NCBI GenBank assembly: GCA_002270565.1
Contig: NQMI01000170.1
Span: 27,739-91,738 of the forward strand
Direction of reading: 5' to 3'
Length of the DNA stretch: 64,000 nucleotides
Source: Stenocarpella maydis
Taxonomy: Eukaryota > Ascomycota > Sordariomycetes > Diaporthales > Diaporthaceae
Below, piece after piece: positions 22,721-38,346 of the stretch. The position numbers and the translations under genes are program-made. Within the stretch, counting starts at the first letter, position 1. The number at the start of each line of letters is the position of its first letter. Under the pieces are notes generated by a model, which was not told where the DNA came from, made no database searches, and worked only from the letters and a program-made list of their open reading frames with translations.

Positions 22721-24733
22721 ATGGAGTTATCACGCGATCCCCCCCGGGTGAAGAACAAGGGAGCCGCGCCCATTCAGATCAGCGCGGAACAGCTCCTGCG
22801 TGAGGCCGTCGACAGGCAGGAGGGCGGGCTCGAAAAGCCGGAGCAGCGCTTCGCGGACCTCGAGGAGCTCAAGGAGTTCCAGGCCCGCAAGCGCCGCGAG
22901 TATGAGGACTACATCCGCCGCAACAGCCAGTCGCTCAAGAACTGGACCCAGTACACCGACTTTGAGATCCAGTACAAGGAGTTTGCCCGGGCGCGGTCCG
23001 TCTTCGAGCGCGCCCTGGATGTGTTGCCCACCAACCCGGCGCTGTGGATGCGGTACATTGATTTCGAGATCAAGGAGCGCAACATCCAGCATGCACGCAA
23101 CCTACTCGACCGGGCGGTCACGCTGCTGCCCCGCGTGGACAAGATGTGGTACAAGTACGTCTTCGTCCAGGAAGGGTTGGGCGACATCCCAGGGTGTCGG
23201 CAGGTCTTCGAGAGATGGATGACATGGCAGCCGGATGAGAGGGCTTGGGGCGCCTACATCCACTTTGAGAAACGATATCAGGAGTTCGACAATGCGCGGA
23301 ATATCCTTCAGCGATTCGTCATTGTCCACCCTGAGCCGCGAAACTTTCTCAAATGGGCCAAGTTCGAAGAGGAATTCGGGACGAGCGACATGGTGAGGGA
23401 GGTCTTCCAGACAGCGATCGAGTCCCTGGGCGACGAGTTTGTGGATGAGCGGTTATTTATTGCCTTTGCGAGGTACGAGTCGAAACTCAAGGAGTATGAG
23501 CGGGCCAGGGCCATTTTCAAGTTTGCACTGGACAACCTCCCGCGGTCAAGGTCCATGAAGCTGCACGCCGAGTACACCGTATTCGAGAAGCAGTTTGGCG
23601 ACCGGGACGGCGTCGAGGACGTCATCCTCTCCAAGAGGAGGAGACTTTACGAGGAGCAGGTGAAAGAGAACGCCAAGAACTACGACACATGGATCGATTA
23701 TGCAAATCTGGAGCAAACGTCGGGCAACGTCGACAGGGTACGAGAGGTCTACGAAAAGGCAGTCGCCCAGGTTCCACCAGCCCAGGAGAAGCGACTATGG
23801 AGACGGTACATCTATCTGTGGATCTTCTACGCCATATACGAGGAGACAGAGGCCAAAGACGTCGAGCGTGCCCGACAGGTCTACGATGCGTGCCTGAACC
23901 TGATCCCACACAAGAAGTTCACCTTCGCCAAGGTCTGGCTGCTGAAAGCCCAGTTCGAGATCCGCCAGGGCAACCTAAGCCTAGCGCGCAAGACGCTCGG
24001 GCGGGCGATCGGCATGTGCCCCAAGGACTCGCTCTTCAAGGGGTACGTGGCGCTGGAGCAGAAGCTGTACGAGTTCATGCGGTGCCGGACGCTTTACGAG
24101 AAACACATTTCGTACAACCCGTCCAACTGCCAGACGTGGATCGACTGGGCGCAGCTGGAGCGGGCGCTGGGCGACCTGGAGCGGGCGCGGGCCATCTTCG
24201 AGCTGGGCATCGACCAGCCGGTGCTGGACATGCCCGAGATGGTGTGGAAGAAGTACATCGACTTCGAGGAGGAGGAGGGCGAGTTCGAGCGGGCGCGGGC
24301 GCTGTACGAGCGGCTCCTCGAGAAGGCAGACCACCCCAAGGTGTGGATCAGCTACGCGCAGTTCGAGCTCGGGGCGCCGGACGAGGGCGGGGCAGGGGCC
24401 GGGGCGGCGGGCGAGGACGAGGACCAGGGCGTGTCGGAGGAGGCCAAGGCGCGCACGCGCAAGGTGTTCGAGCGGGCGCTCAAGGGGATGCGGGAGAGGA
24501 AGGCGGAGCGGGTGACGCTGCTCAACGCGTGGCTCGCGTTCGAGAAGGAGCAGGGCTCGGCCGAGGACGTGGAGAAGGTGGAGAAGCAGATGCCGCGCAA
24601 GGTCAGGAAGACGAGGAAGAACGAGGACGGCGAGATGGAGGAGTACATCGACTACGTGTTCCCCTCGGACGAGCAGCAGCCGGCGGACATCTCGAATCTC
24701 TTGGCTATGGCGCAGGCATGGAAGCAGCAGTAG
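22721..24733 (+). CDS. CLF1: CLF1 (Crooked-neck/Syf3), NineTeen-complex splicing factor
   Basis: Single exon, 670 residues, the normal size for fungal Clf1. I start at the first ATG ([14 protein letters not shown]), which matches the family N-terminus. The protein is a chain of HAT (half-a-TPR) repeats from ~60 to ~640. Each has an aromatic W-Y/F pair and E-R-A-R-x-[VI]-[FY]-E-R-A, for example [40 protein letters not shown] and [13 protein letters not shown] Gly/Ala/Glu-rich loop interrupts a late repeat at ~565-585. The C-terminus holds a basic [11 protein letters not shown] stretch and [12 protein letters not shown]. By family, Clf1 is a scaffold of the Prp19 complex, bridging Prp40/Mud2-type factors and the activated spliceosome. 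The 3' half has very high GC at third positions, creating long false frames on both strands. Confidence 0.95.
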   Translation: MELSRDPPRVKNKGAAPIQISAEQLLREAVDRQEGGLEKPEQRFADLEELKEFQARKRREYEDYIRRNSQSLKNWTQYTDFEIQYKEFARARSVFERALDVLPTNPALWMRYIDFEIKERNIQHARNLLDRAVTLLPRVDKMWYKYVFVQEGLGDIPGCRQVFERWMTWQPDERAWGAYIHFEKRYQEFDNARNILQRFVIVHPEPRNFLKWAKFEEEFGTSDMVREVFQTAIESLGDEFVDERLFIAFARYESKLKEYERARAIFKFALDNLPRSRSMKLHAEYTVFEKQFGDRDGVEDVILSKRRRLYEEQVKENAKNYDTWIDYANLEQTSGNVDRVREVYEKAVAQVPPAQEKRLWRRYIYLWIFYAIYEETEAKDVERARQVYDACLNLIPHKKFTFAKVWLLKAQFEIRQGNLSLARKTLGRAIGMCPKDSLFKGYVALEQKLYEFMRCRTLYEKHISYNPSNCQTWIDWAQLERALGDLERARAIFELGIDQPVLDMPEMVWKKYIDFEEEEGEFERARALYERLLEKADHPKVWISYAQFELGAPDEGGAGAGAAGEDEDQGVSEEAKARTRKVFERALKGMRERKAERVTLLNAWLAFEKEQGSAEDVEKVEKQMPRKVRKTRKNEDGEMEEYIDYVFPSDEQQPADISNLLAMAQAWKQQ

Positions 24734-26064
24734 GGCACGGGGGGGGGGGCTCTTCTGATATCGACCAAAACCAATCACATCTTGGAGATTCCTCGACCGT
24801 TCCAATCTGTCCCCTGGCATGACGTGCTTTAGCGATTTGTTGCAGACCCGGGTGATTGGACTCAAGGCCCCAGGTCGGCGCCTCGGTCGACGATACGTTC
24901 CGGGCTACCGTCGTGGCACAGGGCCTACCGGAGCAAGTCTCCTGGGTAGACGACTGCCCATGCCTCAACTTTGGGCCTACGATGACTTCCCCGCAGGCCT
25001 GCTGTCTTCCAGTGTGTGTGCGAATGGAGCCACAGGCCTGTCTCGACCCCCCAATCCTGCACGGTGATGTCATACCAGGTGACCGCAAATGCCAAGCTGG
25101 GAGCTCCCGCCCTCCCGCCTGCTTGGTTCCCGCAGCGCAAGCGAAAGCACAGAAAGAAAAAGAAAGAAAGAAAGAAAAATGAGCCAAGAGGGAGATTGGG
25201 AGAGAGAGGTCTATAGCCAGGGCGGTCGTTGGGTTTTCCGGGTATGCCGTTGGGCACCACCACCCCCTAGTGTACAACTTGGCTCCCTTGCTCTGGGGCA
25301 TCCGGACTCTCTCTTCACTAAACCCCCTTCTGGACCTGGAGAGCGAGGGCAACGAAACTTGGTCATGCGCTCCGTCAAGCAACCAAGATTCTCCCCATCC
25401 ACACCGCCTGAACACGGCAGCAGCCCCAGGATCCAGTAGACTCCACCGGGGGCGTCGCATCGGAGCTAGGTCGCATTTGGCTTGGGTGTGTGTGTGTGTA
25501 CCTGTTAAAAAGATCCCGCTCCTCCCTGTCCCCCCCACACACATGTTAGTGTAGAAACAATTTGGGTGTGAGATGCGTGATGCACAAGATGGTTTTCCGG
25601 ACCGCCGACGCTAGGCTATATCTCGAGTATCATGGAAATCGCTCATTTGACTGCTATAGGAGTTTTTCTCTGATGTCGTAAGGCTAAAAGGAGGCAACAA
25701 AAACAAAACAACGGGAAAGAAAAAAAAAAAAGACAAAAAGAAAGTGTTCATGATATGTCATACTCGTCTGTGAACCAAACACCCGCGCCAAACCCCCTCC
25801 GCCCAGAGACTTACGCGGCCATCCAAACCCGACTAACAACAACTAAGAGACGTGTCTCCCGGCCATTCGCCTCGCGCGATACCATTTAGACCCCCGTTTT
25901 GAAACCTGCATCGGCACCAAATGCCACCCGCTTTCCCCTTCGTGGGACCCCGGGCCTCTTCTTCTTGTGCACTTGTCCCAGGGCCCGTTCGCGTTTGTCG
26001 TTCCCCATGATGGAGGGCTTTTCTTTCCCTTTAAATAACAACAATAATGAAAATAAAAAGGAGG

Positions 26065-26100
26065 CCGATCCGTCCGATCCGTCCGATCCGTCCGATCCGT
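26065..26100. repeat. 4 x 9-bp tandem repeat CCGATCCGT
   Basis: Four perfect contiguous copies in intergenic DNA. Confidence 0.9.
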
Positions 26101-26903
26101 GGGTCCGTGGGCTGCAGGTGATCGCCGTTGGCCAGCTACTCGCCCTCGCGTGTTCGCGCGTCTTGTCTCGTCTGCTCGTCTCTGTGGGTTTGCATGCGGC
26201 TCCCGTGTGGGCCCACTCGCTGTTCCTCCCGGCTGATCCGCTCTCGTGTGCCCGAACCCGAAGGAATGGTTACACAAGGTGCACGCACCCGTGGGAGAGA
26301 CAGGCCCTGGGCCTGGAAGCCCCGTGAGTTCCCTCAAGAGACATCCTTGACTCCACACGACGCGGGAGGGATCGTCTTGTCTTAGCGGCGATAGCGCCGA
26401 TCTATCACGAAATTGGGAGACCATCAGTAATTTGCACAGGAACACGTTCTCTTTTGTGTAGGAGGAGAGCAAATAAATGCATTAGTGCAAGCAGGAAGGG
26501 GCTGGAGAAGATGCCTGGGAAATCTATCTGTCCAAATGCACGCGAGATCTTCTTGTTGTAGGTGCTGATGTATAAATGACAATGCGTTTGTTGGGGTTTG
26601 GCGTGGGCATCATAAAGCATTGGAGAAGGCAGCAGGAGGGCCTGGGCTTGATGGCCCAGGCCATGGCTACCATCGCACTGCAGCGGCAGGAAGAACAGTC
26701 GTCGAGCCAACGGAGGAAGCCCATCTTGAAAGCACCTGACATGTCTTGGAACCCTTGTGACCATGTCCCAGTTGATTTTAACGCCTCCCGCTCGTCGCAC
26801 ATTTTCCAAAACTTTTTGATTTTCATAACAGTCGTGAAGGGTATATTGCTTGTCGTGAAACGTGCGAGTTGTGCGGTGCGATATTGATAGTCGCACAGAG
26901 AGA

Positions 26904-26905
<2 letters not shown>

Positions 26906-26940
<35 letters not shown>
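26906..26940. repeat. CAGG tetranucleotide repeat
   Basis: About nine perfect units, close to the 3' end of the DUF3824 gene. Confidence 0.9.
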
Positions 26941-27073
26941 AAGTATGACGTGGTGTGCAAACTGAGCCAGAGGCTGGTGCGATGAGCGTGCGGGTCGAGG
27001 ACGGCGCGCAGCAGAGTGGGCAGGCTGTAATAAGATGGTCCATGCTTGTTGCATCGCGCGTCTTGCCGGGGGC

Positions 27074-29251
27074 TCATCTTCTGCTACCGCCGTAGCCAGC
27101 AGGGGGTGCAGGCAAGGCAGAGTAGGGGTTCCCATCAGAGTAATGGGGCCCGTCGTCGTACCTGCGGCCGACCCGCGGGGGGACTGACGAAGCATATCTG
27201 TCAGCCCTGGATCTTCTGCTGTACTGCGTGGCACCGTCGTCGAAGTCGTCATAGTCGTCGTCATCGTCGCTCGGATACGAGAGCCGCTTCTGCTGCTGGC
27301 GCGCGAGACGCTCCATCCGGCGCTTGTGCCGCTCTTCCTTCTGGTGCTTCCACTCCGTCACCTCGTGGCTCATCTCGCGGGCTTCCTTGAGCTCCGAGAC
27401 GGCCCCCTTGATGCCCAGTGCCGCGATGCCAACCGACGCCGCATCTTGCAGCAGCGCCTTTGACTTGAGCTTACGGGCTTCCTCCGGGCTGAGGCGGCCT
27501 TCCTTGACCGCCTTGTGCCGGGCGTTTCGCTTCTCCATGCTCTGATATACGTTGTGCGCTGCGTGAATGGTGGCCACGGCCGCCAGGCCAGTGGTGATGA
27601 TTTGCTTACCTCTCATCTTCTTTGCCCTCTTCTCGTCCTCGTCCGAGTCCCCTAGATCCGAGCTGGATATCGAGCCCCGGGAGGACGCCCGGCTTCGGGG
27701 CGGAGCCCCTCTCGACCGGCTGCGAGCCCGGTAGGACCGGTCGTCGTCGTACTCATCGCGGTACCGGCCATCCCGAGAATCATAATCGTCGTCGTAGCGG
27801 CCCCCTCGGCGCGAGCCACGTGGGGAGCCATATTCGCTTTCGTCCTCGCCCTTGCCGAGCCCAATCCTCGCCAGGCCCTTGCGGGCCTTGTCGACGACGC
27901 TGCGGCTCCGGCTGCGCGTGCGTCTCCTGGGCGACTCATCCCGGCTGTCGTACGAGTCACGGGAGTCGTCCCGGCGGCGAGAGCGGGACCGTTCGTCGCG
28001 AATGTTGTCGACGGCCTTCTTGGCACCAATGGCGCCAAGACCAGCTGTGGCGAGTGCAGCGAGGCCCATGCCGCCGCCGCCGCCGCCGTCTTTGCTCCGA
28101 GACCTAGCGCGGGATCGCGAACGGCTCCGCCCCGTGGCCTTGTCCTCAATGATATCTCGCTTGGACCCGTTGATCATGCGGTTGCCGATAAGACCGCCAA
28201 TGACAGATTCGGCCAGGCCAAGCTTGCTGCCGTCCTTTCCGGGCTTCTGAGCGGCATCGATGGTCGCGGCACCAGCAGCGGCGGTAAGGACGCGTTTGGC
28301 CTTCTCGCCCTTCCATGCGCCGGGCTCCTTGGACACCCGGAACGCCTCGGTGGCACCGGCGATGAGCGAGGCCATGGCGGCCTTCTGGATCTTGCTGCCA
28401 GGCCCGCCCTTGGACTGGGACCTCTCGCGGCTTCCGGGGCGGCTCCTGGTGTCGGACCTCGAGTCCCTGTCCCTTCCCCGGTCGCCATGCTTCTCGTCGT
28501 GGCCACCGCCGCCGGTGAGAGCCTTGAGAGCCGTGCCAAGACCGGCGGCCCCGAGGGCGGCCTCGAGGAAGTTCTTGTGGCCCTTCTTGTGCTTCTCGTC
28601 CTCATCGTCAGAGTAGTATTCGGTGACCCTGCCGTCACGACCCTTGTGGACAATGTGAGTGGACTTCTTCTCGGTCTTGTCGGCGCGCTTGTTGTACAAC
28701 TCGGCACCCTGGTAGGCGGCAAAGGCACCGGCGGCGCCCAGCGCTGCCGAGGACAGGACATTGCGATGGACGTCTGTGCCTTCCTGGTCGGCCTCGCGGC
28801 GGTCGTAGACTTCCTTTCCGCCGAGGGCGACGGCAGCGCCAGCGACGGCAGCAATGATCTTCTCCTGCTGGCTCAGGACGCGCTTGCGCTTCATCTCCTC
28901 CTCCTCGATGTAGACGCTCTCGGCCTTCTTGCGCGGGCGGCGATCGTAGTCGCGGTCATAATAGTAGTCATCGCGGCTCCTGCGGGTATAGGCGGAGCGC
29001 GCGTCATCGTCATAGTCATAGGGCTCGGCGGAGCGAGCCCTCCGGACATCACCACCACGAGCATAGCCGGGCGGGGGGAAATCCCTGCGGATCTCCTCTA
29101 CCGACAGGTCGCTGTCTTCGCGGCCCCTTGGGACGAGTGCACGGGTGGGCTGAACCCTAAGGTACGGATCCTGAGGCTCGGCATACCTCTCCTCGCGATA
29201 ATGCTCGCGGGTGCTCCGCTGCCGGCGCGGAGGGTCGTAGTCGTAGCTCAT
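27074..29251 (-). CDS. DUF3824-type low-complexity protein, Arg/Ser/Asp-rich
   Basis: Single exon, 725 residues. It alternates charged, disordered stretches (RS dipeptides, YDDDYDSRDGRY-like Tyr/Asp/Arg runs) with short Ala/Gly-rich hydrophobic helices: KIIAAVAGAAVALGGKEVYDRRE (~130), SSAALGAAGAFAAYQGAELY (~170), AALGAAGLGTALKAL (~235), AESVIGGLIGNRMI (~355), MGLAALATAGLGAIGAKKAVD (~400) and IITTGLAAVATIHAAHNVYQSMEKR (~560). The VYQSMEKRNARHKAVKEGRLSPEEAR block and the Ala/Gly segments are what I recall of the fungal DUF3824 family. No catalytic motif is visible. The glycine-zipper-like helices could associate with membranes or each other, which is inference. The role is unknown. The upstream region carries the 9-bp minisatellite. 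Confidence 0.82.
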   Translation of the reverse strand: MSYDYDPPRRQRSTREHYREERYAEPQDPYLRVQPTRALVPRGREDSDLSVEEIRRDFPPPGYARGGDVRRARSAEPYDYDDDARSAYTRRSRDDYYYDRDYDRRPRKKAESVYIEEEEMKRKRVLSQQEKIIAAVAGAAVALGGKEVYDRREADQEGTDVHRNVLSSAALGAAGAFAAYQGAELYNKRADKTEKKSTHIVHKGRDGRVTEYYSDDEDEKHKKGHKNFLEAALGAAGLGTALKALTGGGGHDEKHGDRGRDRDSRSDTRSRPGSRERSQSKGGPGSKIQKAAMASLIAGATEAFRVSKEPGAWKGEKAKRVLTAAAGAATIDAAQKPGKDGSKLGLAESVIGGLIGNRMINGSKRDIIEDKATGRSRSRSRARSRSKDGGGGGGMGLAALATAGLGAIGAKKAVDNIRDERSRSRRRDDSRDSYDSRDESPRRRTRSRSRSVVDKARKGLARIGLGKGEDESEYGSPRGSRRGGRYDDDYDSRDGRYRDEYDDDRSYRARSRSRGAPPRSRASSRGSISSSDLGDSDEDEKRAKKMRGKQIITTGLAAVATIHAAHNVYQSMEKRNARHKAVKEGRLSPEEARKLKSKALLQDAASVGIAALGIKGAVSELKEAREMSHEVTEWKHQKEERHKRRMERLARQQQKRLSYPSDDDDDYDDFDDGATQYSRRSRADRYASSVPPRVGRRYDDGPHYSDGNPYSALPAPPAGYGGSRR

Positions 29252-32498
<3,247 letters not shown>

Positions 32499-35400
32499 TT
32501 AGACCTGAGCCCGGACTGACCCTGTGATCATCTGAGAGCTCTGGAAATCAAACTCTAGCACCTTGTATATCGGGTGCCCCAGCGCCCATGTGCCCGTCTC
32601 CTTGGACAACACGCTGCTGTAGAACTGAAGCAGATAACCAAGGCCAGTCTTGCTCGGGGTTGCTGATGTTGCGTCCTCGATAGCGAGCGAGCGGAAGTCC
32701 CTGTACATGCCAGGGTTGAATTTTGACACCAAGAATGGTGCCCAGAACTTGTAAAGTCTCCTCATCTCTTCCGGAACCTCTCCTGGAGCTGCAGACCGAC
32801 GCAACTCCAAAGCCCTTGCTAGAACATCCGTGTACTTCTCGGTAATCTTATCACCAGAAGCCTGTGCCCGCGAACCATCAACTCGGTAATACTCAGGAGA
32901 GGTCGAGACAGCTTCATCCGTGACCGGGCCCAGCTCAGGACTGTGCAAGTGGTCAGCGGATGATGACCCCGAGTATGGGATGCACCCAGGTACTCACGTG
33001 TTCAAGGCATCTGGGCTGGCATGGGCCCCATTGGTTGCGGCACCATTCGAGTCCTCGACGCCAACGTGAGTGTCCCCGTTGGATAGCTTTCCGGCCTCCT
33101 GGGATTTCTTGGTCTGCCCCGGTGAGACGACGTGCAGCTTGGCAACATCGTCATCTGAGAATTTGGTGCCATCCCGCAGGGCATCCTTGACCCAAGGGGG
33201 CTGTGCCTGGTTGGCAACAGCAGCGGGAGAGAAATCTTTATAGGCGAGGCCATTCCCAGGTGCAAACTCGGGCACAGCAGCATTCAGCTGGGAATCATCA
33301 GCATGGAAGGGTCCGTTGACTTGTCCGCCGTTGACACCCTGGTTGTTGTAACCTGGTCCGTTCACGTACCCCTGGTACATGTCTCCGGCAAATGAACCCC
33401 CATATGCTGGCGACGACATTGCCGGATATGCAAACGGCATGGAGCCCTGTGGAAGGTAGCCTGGTGTATGCATGTGCATATCATGTCTCGATTTCGTTTG
33501 GAAACTGGAAGGGCCAGGATTGCGAGCGTTCTCCCTCCTGTTGGGCTCGGGAAGAACATACATCTCCCAGCCTTCTCGCTTCCGCAAGAGCTCATTCTTG
33601 CCATCGCCGAGGACGAACTCGATCGCCTCCGAGTCCATGCAAGCGTCTCGCACGTACTGCAGGTTCTGGTCCGATAATGTTTTCACTCGGGTGAAGCCGG
33701 CAATGACCTCCAGGGCTACAAACCCCTGCGAGTCCATGTTCTCCCTCAAGAACAAATCCTTGGGCAGGTTGGTATCGGAGAAGTAGTACTCGATCTGTGT
33801 TTTCAGGGCACTGTGGACCACAAAACCAAAGTCCGATGGTGGGAAGGCCCCAGGGAAAGCAGAATAGGGTGCTTGGGTGTAAGGCGAGAAAGGGCCGAAC
33901 TCGGTATTCAGAGGCTGTACCGGCATCTTGGCGACGCCGTTCGAAGGGCCCTTGTAACCGTTGTTGATTGACGCAGGGCGACCGCGACCAGCTCGGCCTG
34001 AGCCGGGTCCTCCGTAAGAGAATCCGTTGGCGAAAGGAGCGGCGTTGTATGTGCTTGACCGAGGGCCGTGTCCGTTGCCCTGATATGCCTGTGAATATGA
34101 CTGGCTGCCATTATGGCCGCCTCGGCCGTTGCCGTGTGCTCCTCTCCTAGGTCTCGCGTCCTTGTGGCCGGCGAGGCCTCCCTCCTTTCTTCCAGGCTCA
34201 GCGCCGTCCCCGCGAGAGCCGTTCTGCTGTCCACCGAAACCTTGGGTGAACTCGCCCTTGGAGCCCTTCGTTGCTTCATTCTTAGACGTGGAGTGCCAGT
34301 CGCCAGAGGCACCTGCGCGACGCTCGGTCGAAGCTGATGACTTGCGCATATCCCTGGTCTCGGCGGAGAATTTCTTCTTCTCGAAGGGCAATGTGTTGGT
34401 GCGCGGCGGAGCATCCTCCCTCGGCTTCCCTTGAGAATCGCCAGTGCAAGCGGACCCCTGGGTCTCCGGTGCGGCTTGCAGCTTGTCGCCAGAAGTGCTA
34501 GCGCTCGAAGGGTGGCCGGCCCGGCTGACAGAGTTCCGCCCAGGCTGCCCACCACCACGACCCTTGCTAGGGGGGCGTGTCTGCATCGGCGTTTCCCACT
34601 TGACGGAGGGGTTGATCTCCAGCTTCTGAACGTACTTTGGCCGGGTAGACTTGGTCTGTGAGCCCTCCTCCTGCTTGTCCTTGGATGGCGCATCCGACTC
34701 GGAAACCTTGCGCTTGCTGTCTTCAGCAGATGCGGTGTCAGGTGTTGGCCACAAAGACGCGTCCTGCACCGGGGGCACATTGCCATTGGTGACGTTCTCG
34801 CTCACCCTGCTCCCTCTCGGATTCCTCCGGGTTGCTTGTTCGTTGGCTGGACGTGACCCGTCGGCAGCCTTCGCGGGCCGAACGTTCTCAGAAGAATCGT
34901 GTTTGGCGTCAACGCCCTCGGAATTGCTAGTACCCTGGTTCGAGTCCTGAGGGGCGGCTTTGGTCGGTGCCTCGTTGCCAGCTGGGGCAGGAGTCACGCT
35001 AGGCTGTCGTGCCTTCGCGGCAGCGGCCCGCTGTGCCCATACATTGACGGTCGGGGGCGGGGCTTCGAAGAGCTTCACAGGGACTGCGTCTTTCTCCTGC
35101 TCCTGCTGGATTTGTTCGCCCTCGGCATCCTTGTCTGAGTTTTTGCCCTTCTTGCCTTTGCGGCCTTTTCTAGAATCCGAGACCTCACTTGGGCGATTTG
35201 ACGGACGGGACGTCTTGTCGCCTGTCGTGCTTTGCGCACCGTTCTTGGACGCCTCCTCTGGGCGAGCCATGACCGTAGACTCGGACACGGCGGAAGTGGC
35301 AGAGCCGTTGGAGTCGGCAGTATTGGCTACCTCTGAATGGCCTTTCGAGGCGACGGACTCGAGGTCGACTTCGGAGCTCTTGACAGACTCTGAGACCTCG

Positions 35401-35567
35401 GAGGTGGTCGAGAAGGTCTTTGCCGAGGCATCTGCCGCTGTGGTGACGGAGCTGCTGTCGTCCTTGACTGGGTCGACGGGGGCAGGGCTCGCAGCAGACT
35501 GCGCATCGGGCTGGGCGGCGTTGCAACCCTTGGCAGCTTGCGCATACGAGAAGGTAGTGGCCGACAT
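32499..35567 (-). CDS. LARP1-like La-motif RNA-binding protein with DM15-like C-terminus
   Basis: Two exons: 35567-32998 and 32940-32499, 1003 residues. The 57-nt intron has GTGAGT, CTGAC and CACAG. I start at MSATTFSYAQAAKG, the usual beginning of this family; the frame is open 109 codons further upstream, but that reads like leader. Residues 1-570 are disordered, with a basic RKGRKGKKGK patch and Gly/Arg-rich stretches. The La motif is at ~575-665 (LKTQIEYYFSDTNLPKDLFLR, GFVALEVIAGFTRVKTL). The last exon contains LYKFWAPFLVSKFNPGMYRDF and a GLGYLLQFYSSVL segment (~918-975). This closely resembles one DM15 repeat of animal LARP1, which binds the cap and first bases of TOP mRNAs. Yeast Slf1/Sro9 have the La motif only. 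A cytoplasmic role in mRNA stability or translation is inferred from the family. Confidence 0.85.
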
Positions 35568-36199
35568 GGTGTCCAATGTGGAGTGCTTGAGTGGTGTGAA
35601 TTGACTCACTGCAGGCACTGGGTGGTGGTTGGCCTGCAACAGCAATACGCAGTTGCAGCCCAGCCTGGGGTGAGGGGGTGGTAGGGTCGAAGTGTCCCAC
35701 GCACGTAGGCGCGCCTCAAGCGAGGAACACAAGACGGACAATGTTGCGCGGATGTAGGGGGCAGGTGATAGCCTCGGCCGCGAAACCAGGAGGGGAACGA
35801 GCGCGGGTGGGCTGGTGTTCTGATGGACTTCAAATTCGCGAGTGGGGAGATTGTCCCGGGAAGGCGTGGTGTCCAGGCCGCCGTAGGTGTCCACTGCGAA
35901 ACAGGTCGGGTCTGGTAATGTGGTGAGCTCCGAGGGAGAGACAAGCCAAACCGGGCTGAGGCAGGCTCGGAAGTGAAGAATGTGTACGGAATACCACTCG
36001 AGGTTCTGCTTTTCTCTGTTGGGGCGCGGGGCTGTCGGGAAGCCCTAGGACAGGACAGAGAATTTCAAGGTTGACTGACGATAAACAACCGACGACCAAC
36101 GAGCGGCACGAGCAGGACGGGTTGGAGACAGCAGGTGTCGTTGTTGTTGGGTCGAGCCGACAGACAGAAGAAGCACGAAACCAAAGTCTCGAGGTAGAC

Positions 36200-36225
36200 C
36201 AGGCAGGCAGGCAGGCAGGCAGGCA
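36200..36225. repeat. CAGG tetranucleotide repeat
   Basis: About six perfect units upstream of the LARP1-like gene. Confidence 0.9.
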
Positions 36226-37208
36226 AAAATTGGTGGGTTCTGCTGGCTGGGCCGGGCTGCTCTGCTGACTGAGACGATTGGCAGACGGCGGGACGGACGG
36301 GGCGTGCACGAGCAATGGTGCTGGTGCTAGGACGGCAGGGAAAAAAAGAAGGAAGAAAAAAAAAAGCAGGCTGCAAGCAATTCCCGAGGGGCGCTGTCTG
36401 CTGCGTCCTGATGTCGATGAAGCCTCGTCCTCTGGACACAGAACGAGGTCTTTTTCTTTTCTTTCTCTTTCTTCTTCTTCGTCTTCTCTTTCGCAGGGCA
36501 AATGAAGAGGAGGACCACACTCGCGGAGTGGACGGGGTGGGATTGGTTACCTACGTAGGCAGGGAGAGGGTGGGAAGACAGAGGTAGAGAGATGAGGCGA
36601 GGTAGGTAGGAGAGCTAGGTAATCTTTTGCACAGAGAGTGAGGAGCAGCCCAAGGGAATTTTTGAAAATTTTTGAGTCTGCGGCCGAAGCGCGCCCCCGC
36701 CCACTTAGACTAGCAATCACCAGCCAAATCTAAAGCACCGGAGGCAGGGCTTCCCGCGAGAGTCATTCATTCACTGCAATGGAGAGAGTGCAGAGGGTTT
36801 GGTGATTTAAATAGCACACACGCTGCGCCTGACAGTGTGGCTTGCTTGCTTGCAAGTGTGCTGCTCTCCGCACACCACATGTACGGACTCCGTATGTATG
36901 TGTGCGTGGGAGAGCAGGCATGAGCAATCTCGACAAATGACTGAACCCATGATTCCGTCTCCTCGGCTGCGCTGACTGCCTTTGGCTGCTCATCAAGGCC
37001 CCACTCTCTTTCTCTGCAGGCTGGTATTGCATCGCATCGCATCGGCCGTTTGCTGGGGGCAACCACTGCTTCCAATGACGCACCAGACCTCCCTTGCAGG
37101 CCGACCTCATTGGAGATACTAGTATCACCTCTCACCTTCTGCCACCACCAAATCGACCATCTCAATCTGGGCTGGTCCCGAGAATAACCTAGGGTGACTA
37201 GTAGCTAT

Positions 37209-37245
<37 letters not shown>

Positions 37246-37254
37246 GATATATAC
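37209..37254. repeat. Compound (AC)n(AT)n microsatellite
   Basis: Eleven AC units run directly into an AT tract. Confidence 0.9.
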
Positions 37255-38346
37255 CTTAGAACCGGCAACCTTTCCTCTTGACCGTCAAGCCTGCTTGGTG
37301 GGATGGAGGGGCGGCTCACAATCACGGCGCATAGCGTTATTTTAATCTATATCTATCAAACCTCAGCAATGCCGCCCTCACATTACACTGTGCAACGCAA
37401 TGCACAACAGACAGGCCCAGCTCCGAGCTCCTCTGCTGTGCCATCTCTGCCTTGGTATTTGATTTCCTCGTGTCTATCTCTCGTCTACAGTATCTTGAGC
37501 CCGCCGGAACTCTATAGTATGCCGTTCCTCTTATTTTTTTTGGGGGGGGGGAGAGACTTTTGTTTGTTTATTTATTTAAAATTTTCCCTTGCAGAAATCC
37601 ATACCCCGCCTGCAGCCCGGAAATAGGGACCTGCCTTTACTGTTTGCTCATCCGGCCTCCCGGGTTTCCGGAGGAGCAGACAATGCCGAGGCCATCTCGA
37701 CCACCTCAGCTCACCTCACTCGCCCACACTGTCAGACTGTCTGGACTGACTGGCTGGCTGACCTAACAAGGTAGCCAACCCGACCTCGCCTAGTCTCTCA
37801 AGACCCACGAGGGTTGTTTGACCTCGCTCCATGACTTCTGGCCGCCGTGGCTTGCGGCAAGGCACTTACTCCTCAGATGCCTCGGACCATCCATTCCGTC
37901 CAAGCCTCCCGGTCTAGAGTGGATTCCTCGTCAAGGTTGTGTTGCAGTCAGCGCCCTGATCGATGAGGCCAATAGATTCCTGGAAGGTCCGCTGGCAGCA
38001 GGATAACCCCCCCCCCCTTTCTAACACCTGATGTCACGGCGGGCTCTGGTTTCTCAAGGCTAGGCCCATAAACCCCGACGGTCGCCAAGTAGGCACAGCA
38101 ATCGCATCTATACCTGCTACCCTCCCTCTCTATCCTGCTGGCCCCGTGGCATATCCAAGGATTGGGCGAGGTAGGGCAGACCGCGGCTCTCTGAGACACT
38201 CGCAACGTCAGCAAGCCCTACCTATTCAGGCTGCACTGTCGTCCAGAGAGTGCCCCAATCGGAAGGCCCAGCTTTGTCGCCGCCACGGCATTGTGAGGGA
38301 CCGAGGAGCACAAGCTCACAGAACCCGCTTCCCCCAATTGGCTCAG

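Larger units (their letters stand above)
24734..27073. other. Gene-free spacer between CLF1 and the DUF3824 gene
   Basis: The flanking genes converge. It should hold both 3' untranslated regions. It has a TAGTGTAG copy at 25547 and two tandem repeats listed separately. Frames of up to 279 codons exist but show no conserved features. Confidence 0.5.

Noticed and set aside
23689..24865. 377-codon and 294-codon frames overlapping CLF1
   Set aside because: They are shadows of a GC-rich third-position gene. CLF1 itself is continuous and conserved.
24705..25544. 279-codon minus-strand frame starting beyond the CLF1 end
   Set aside because: Low-complexity and repeat-derived residues, no family match by eye.
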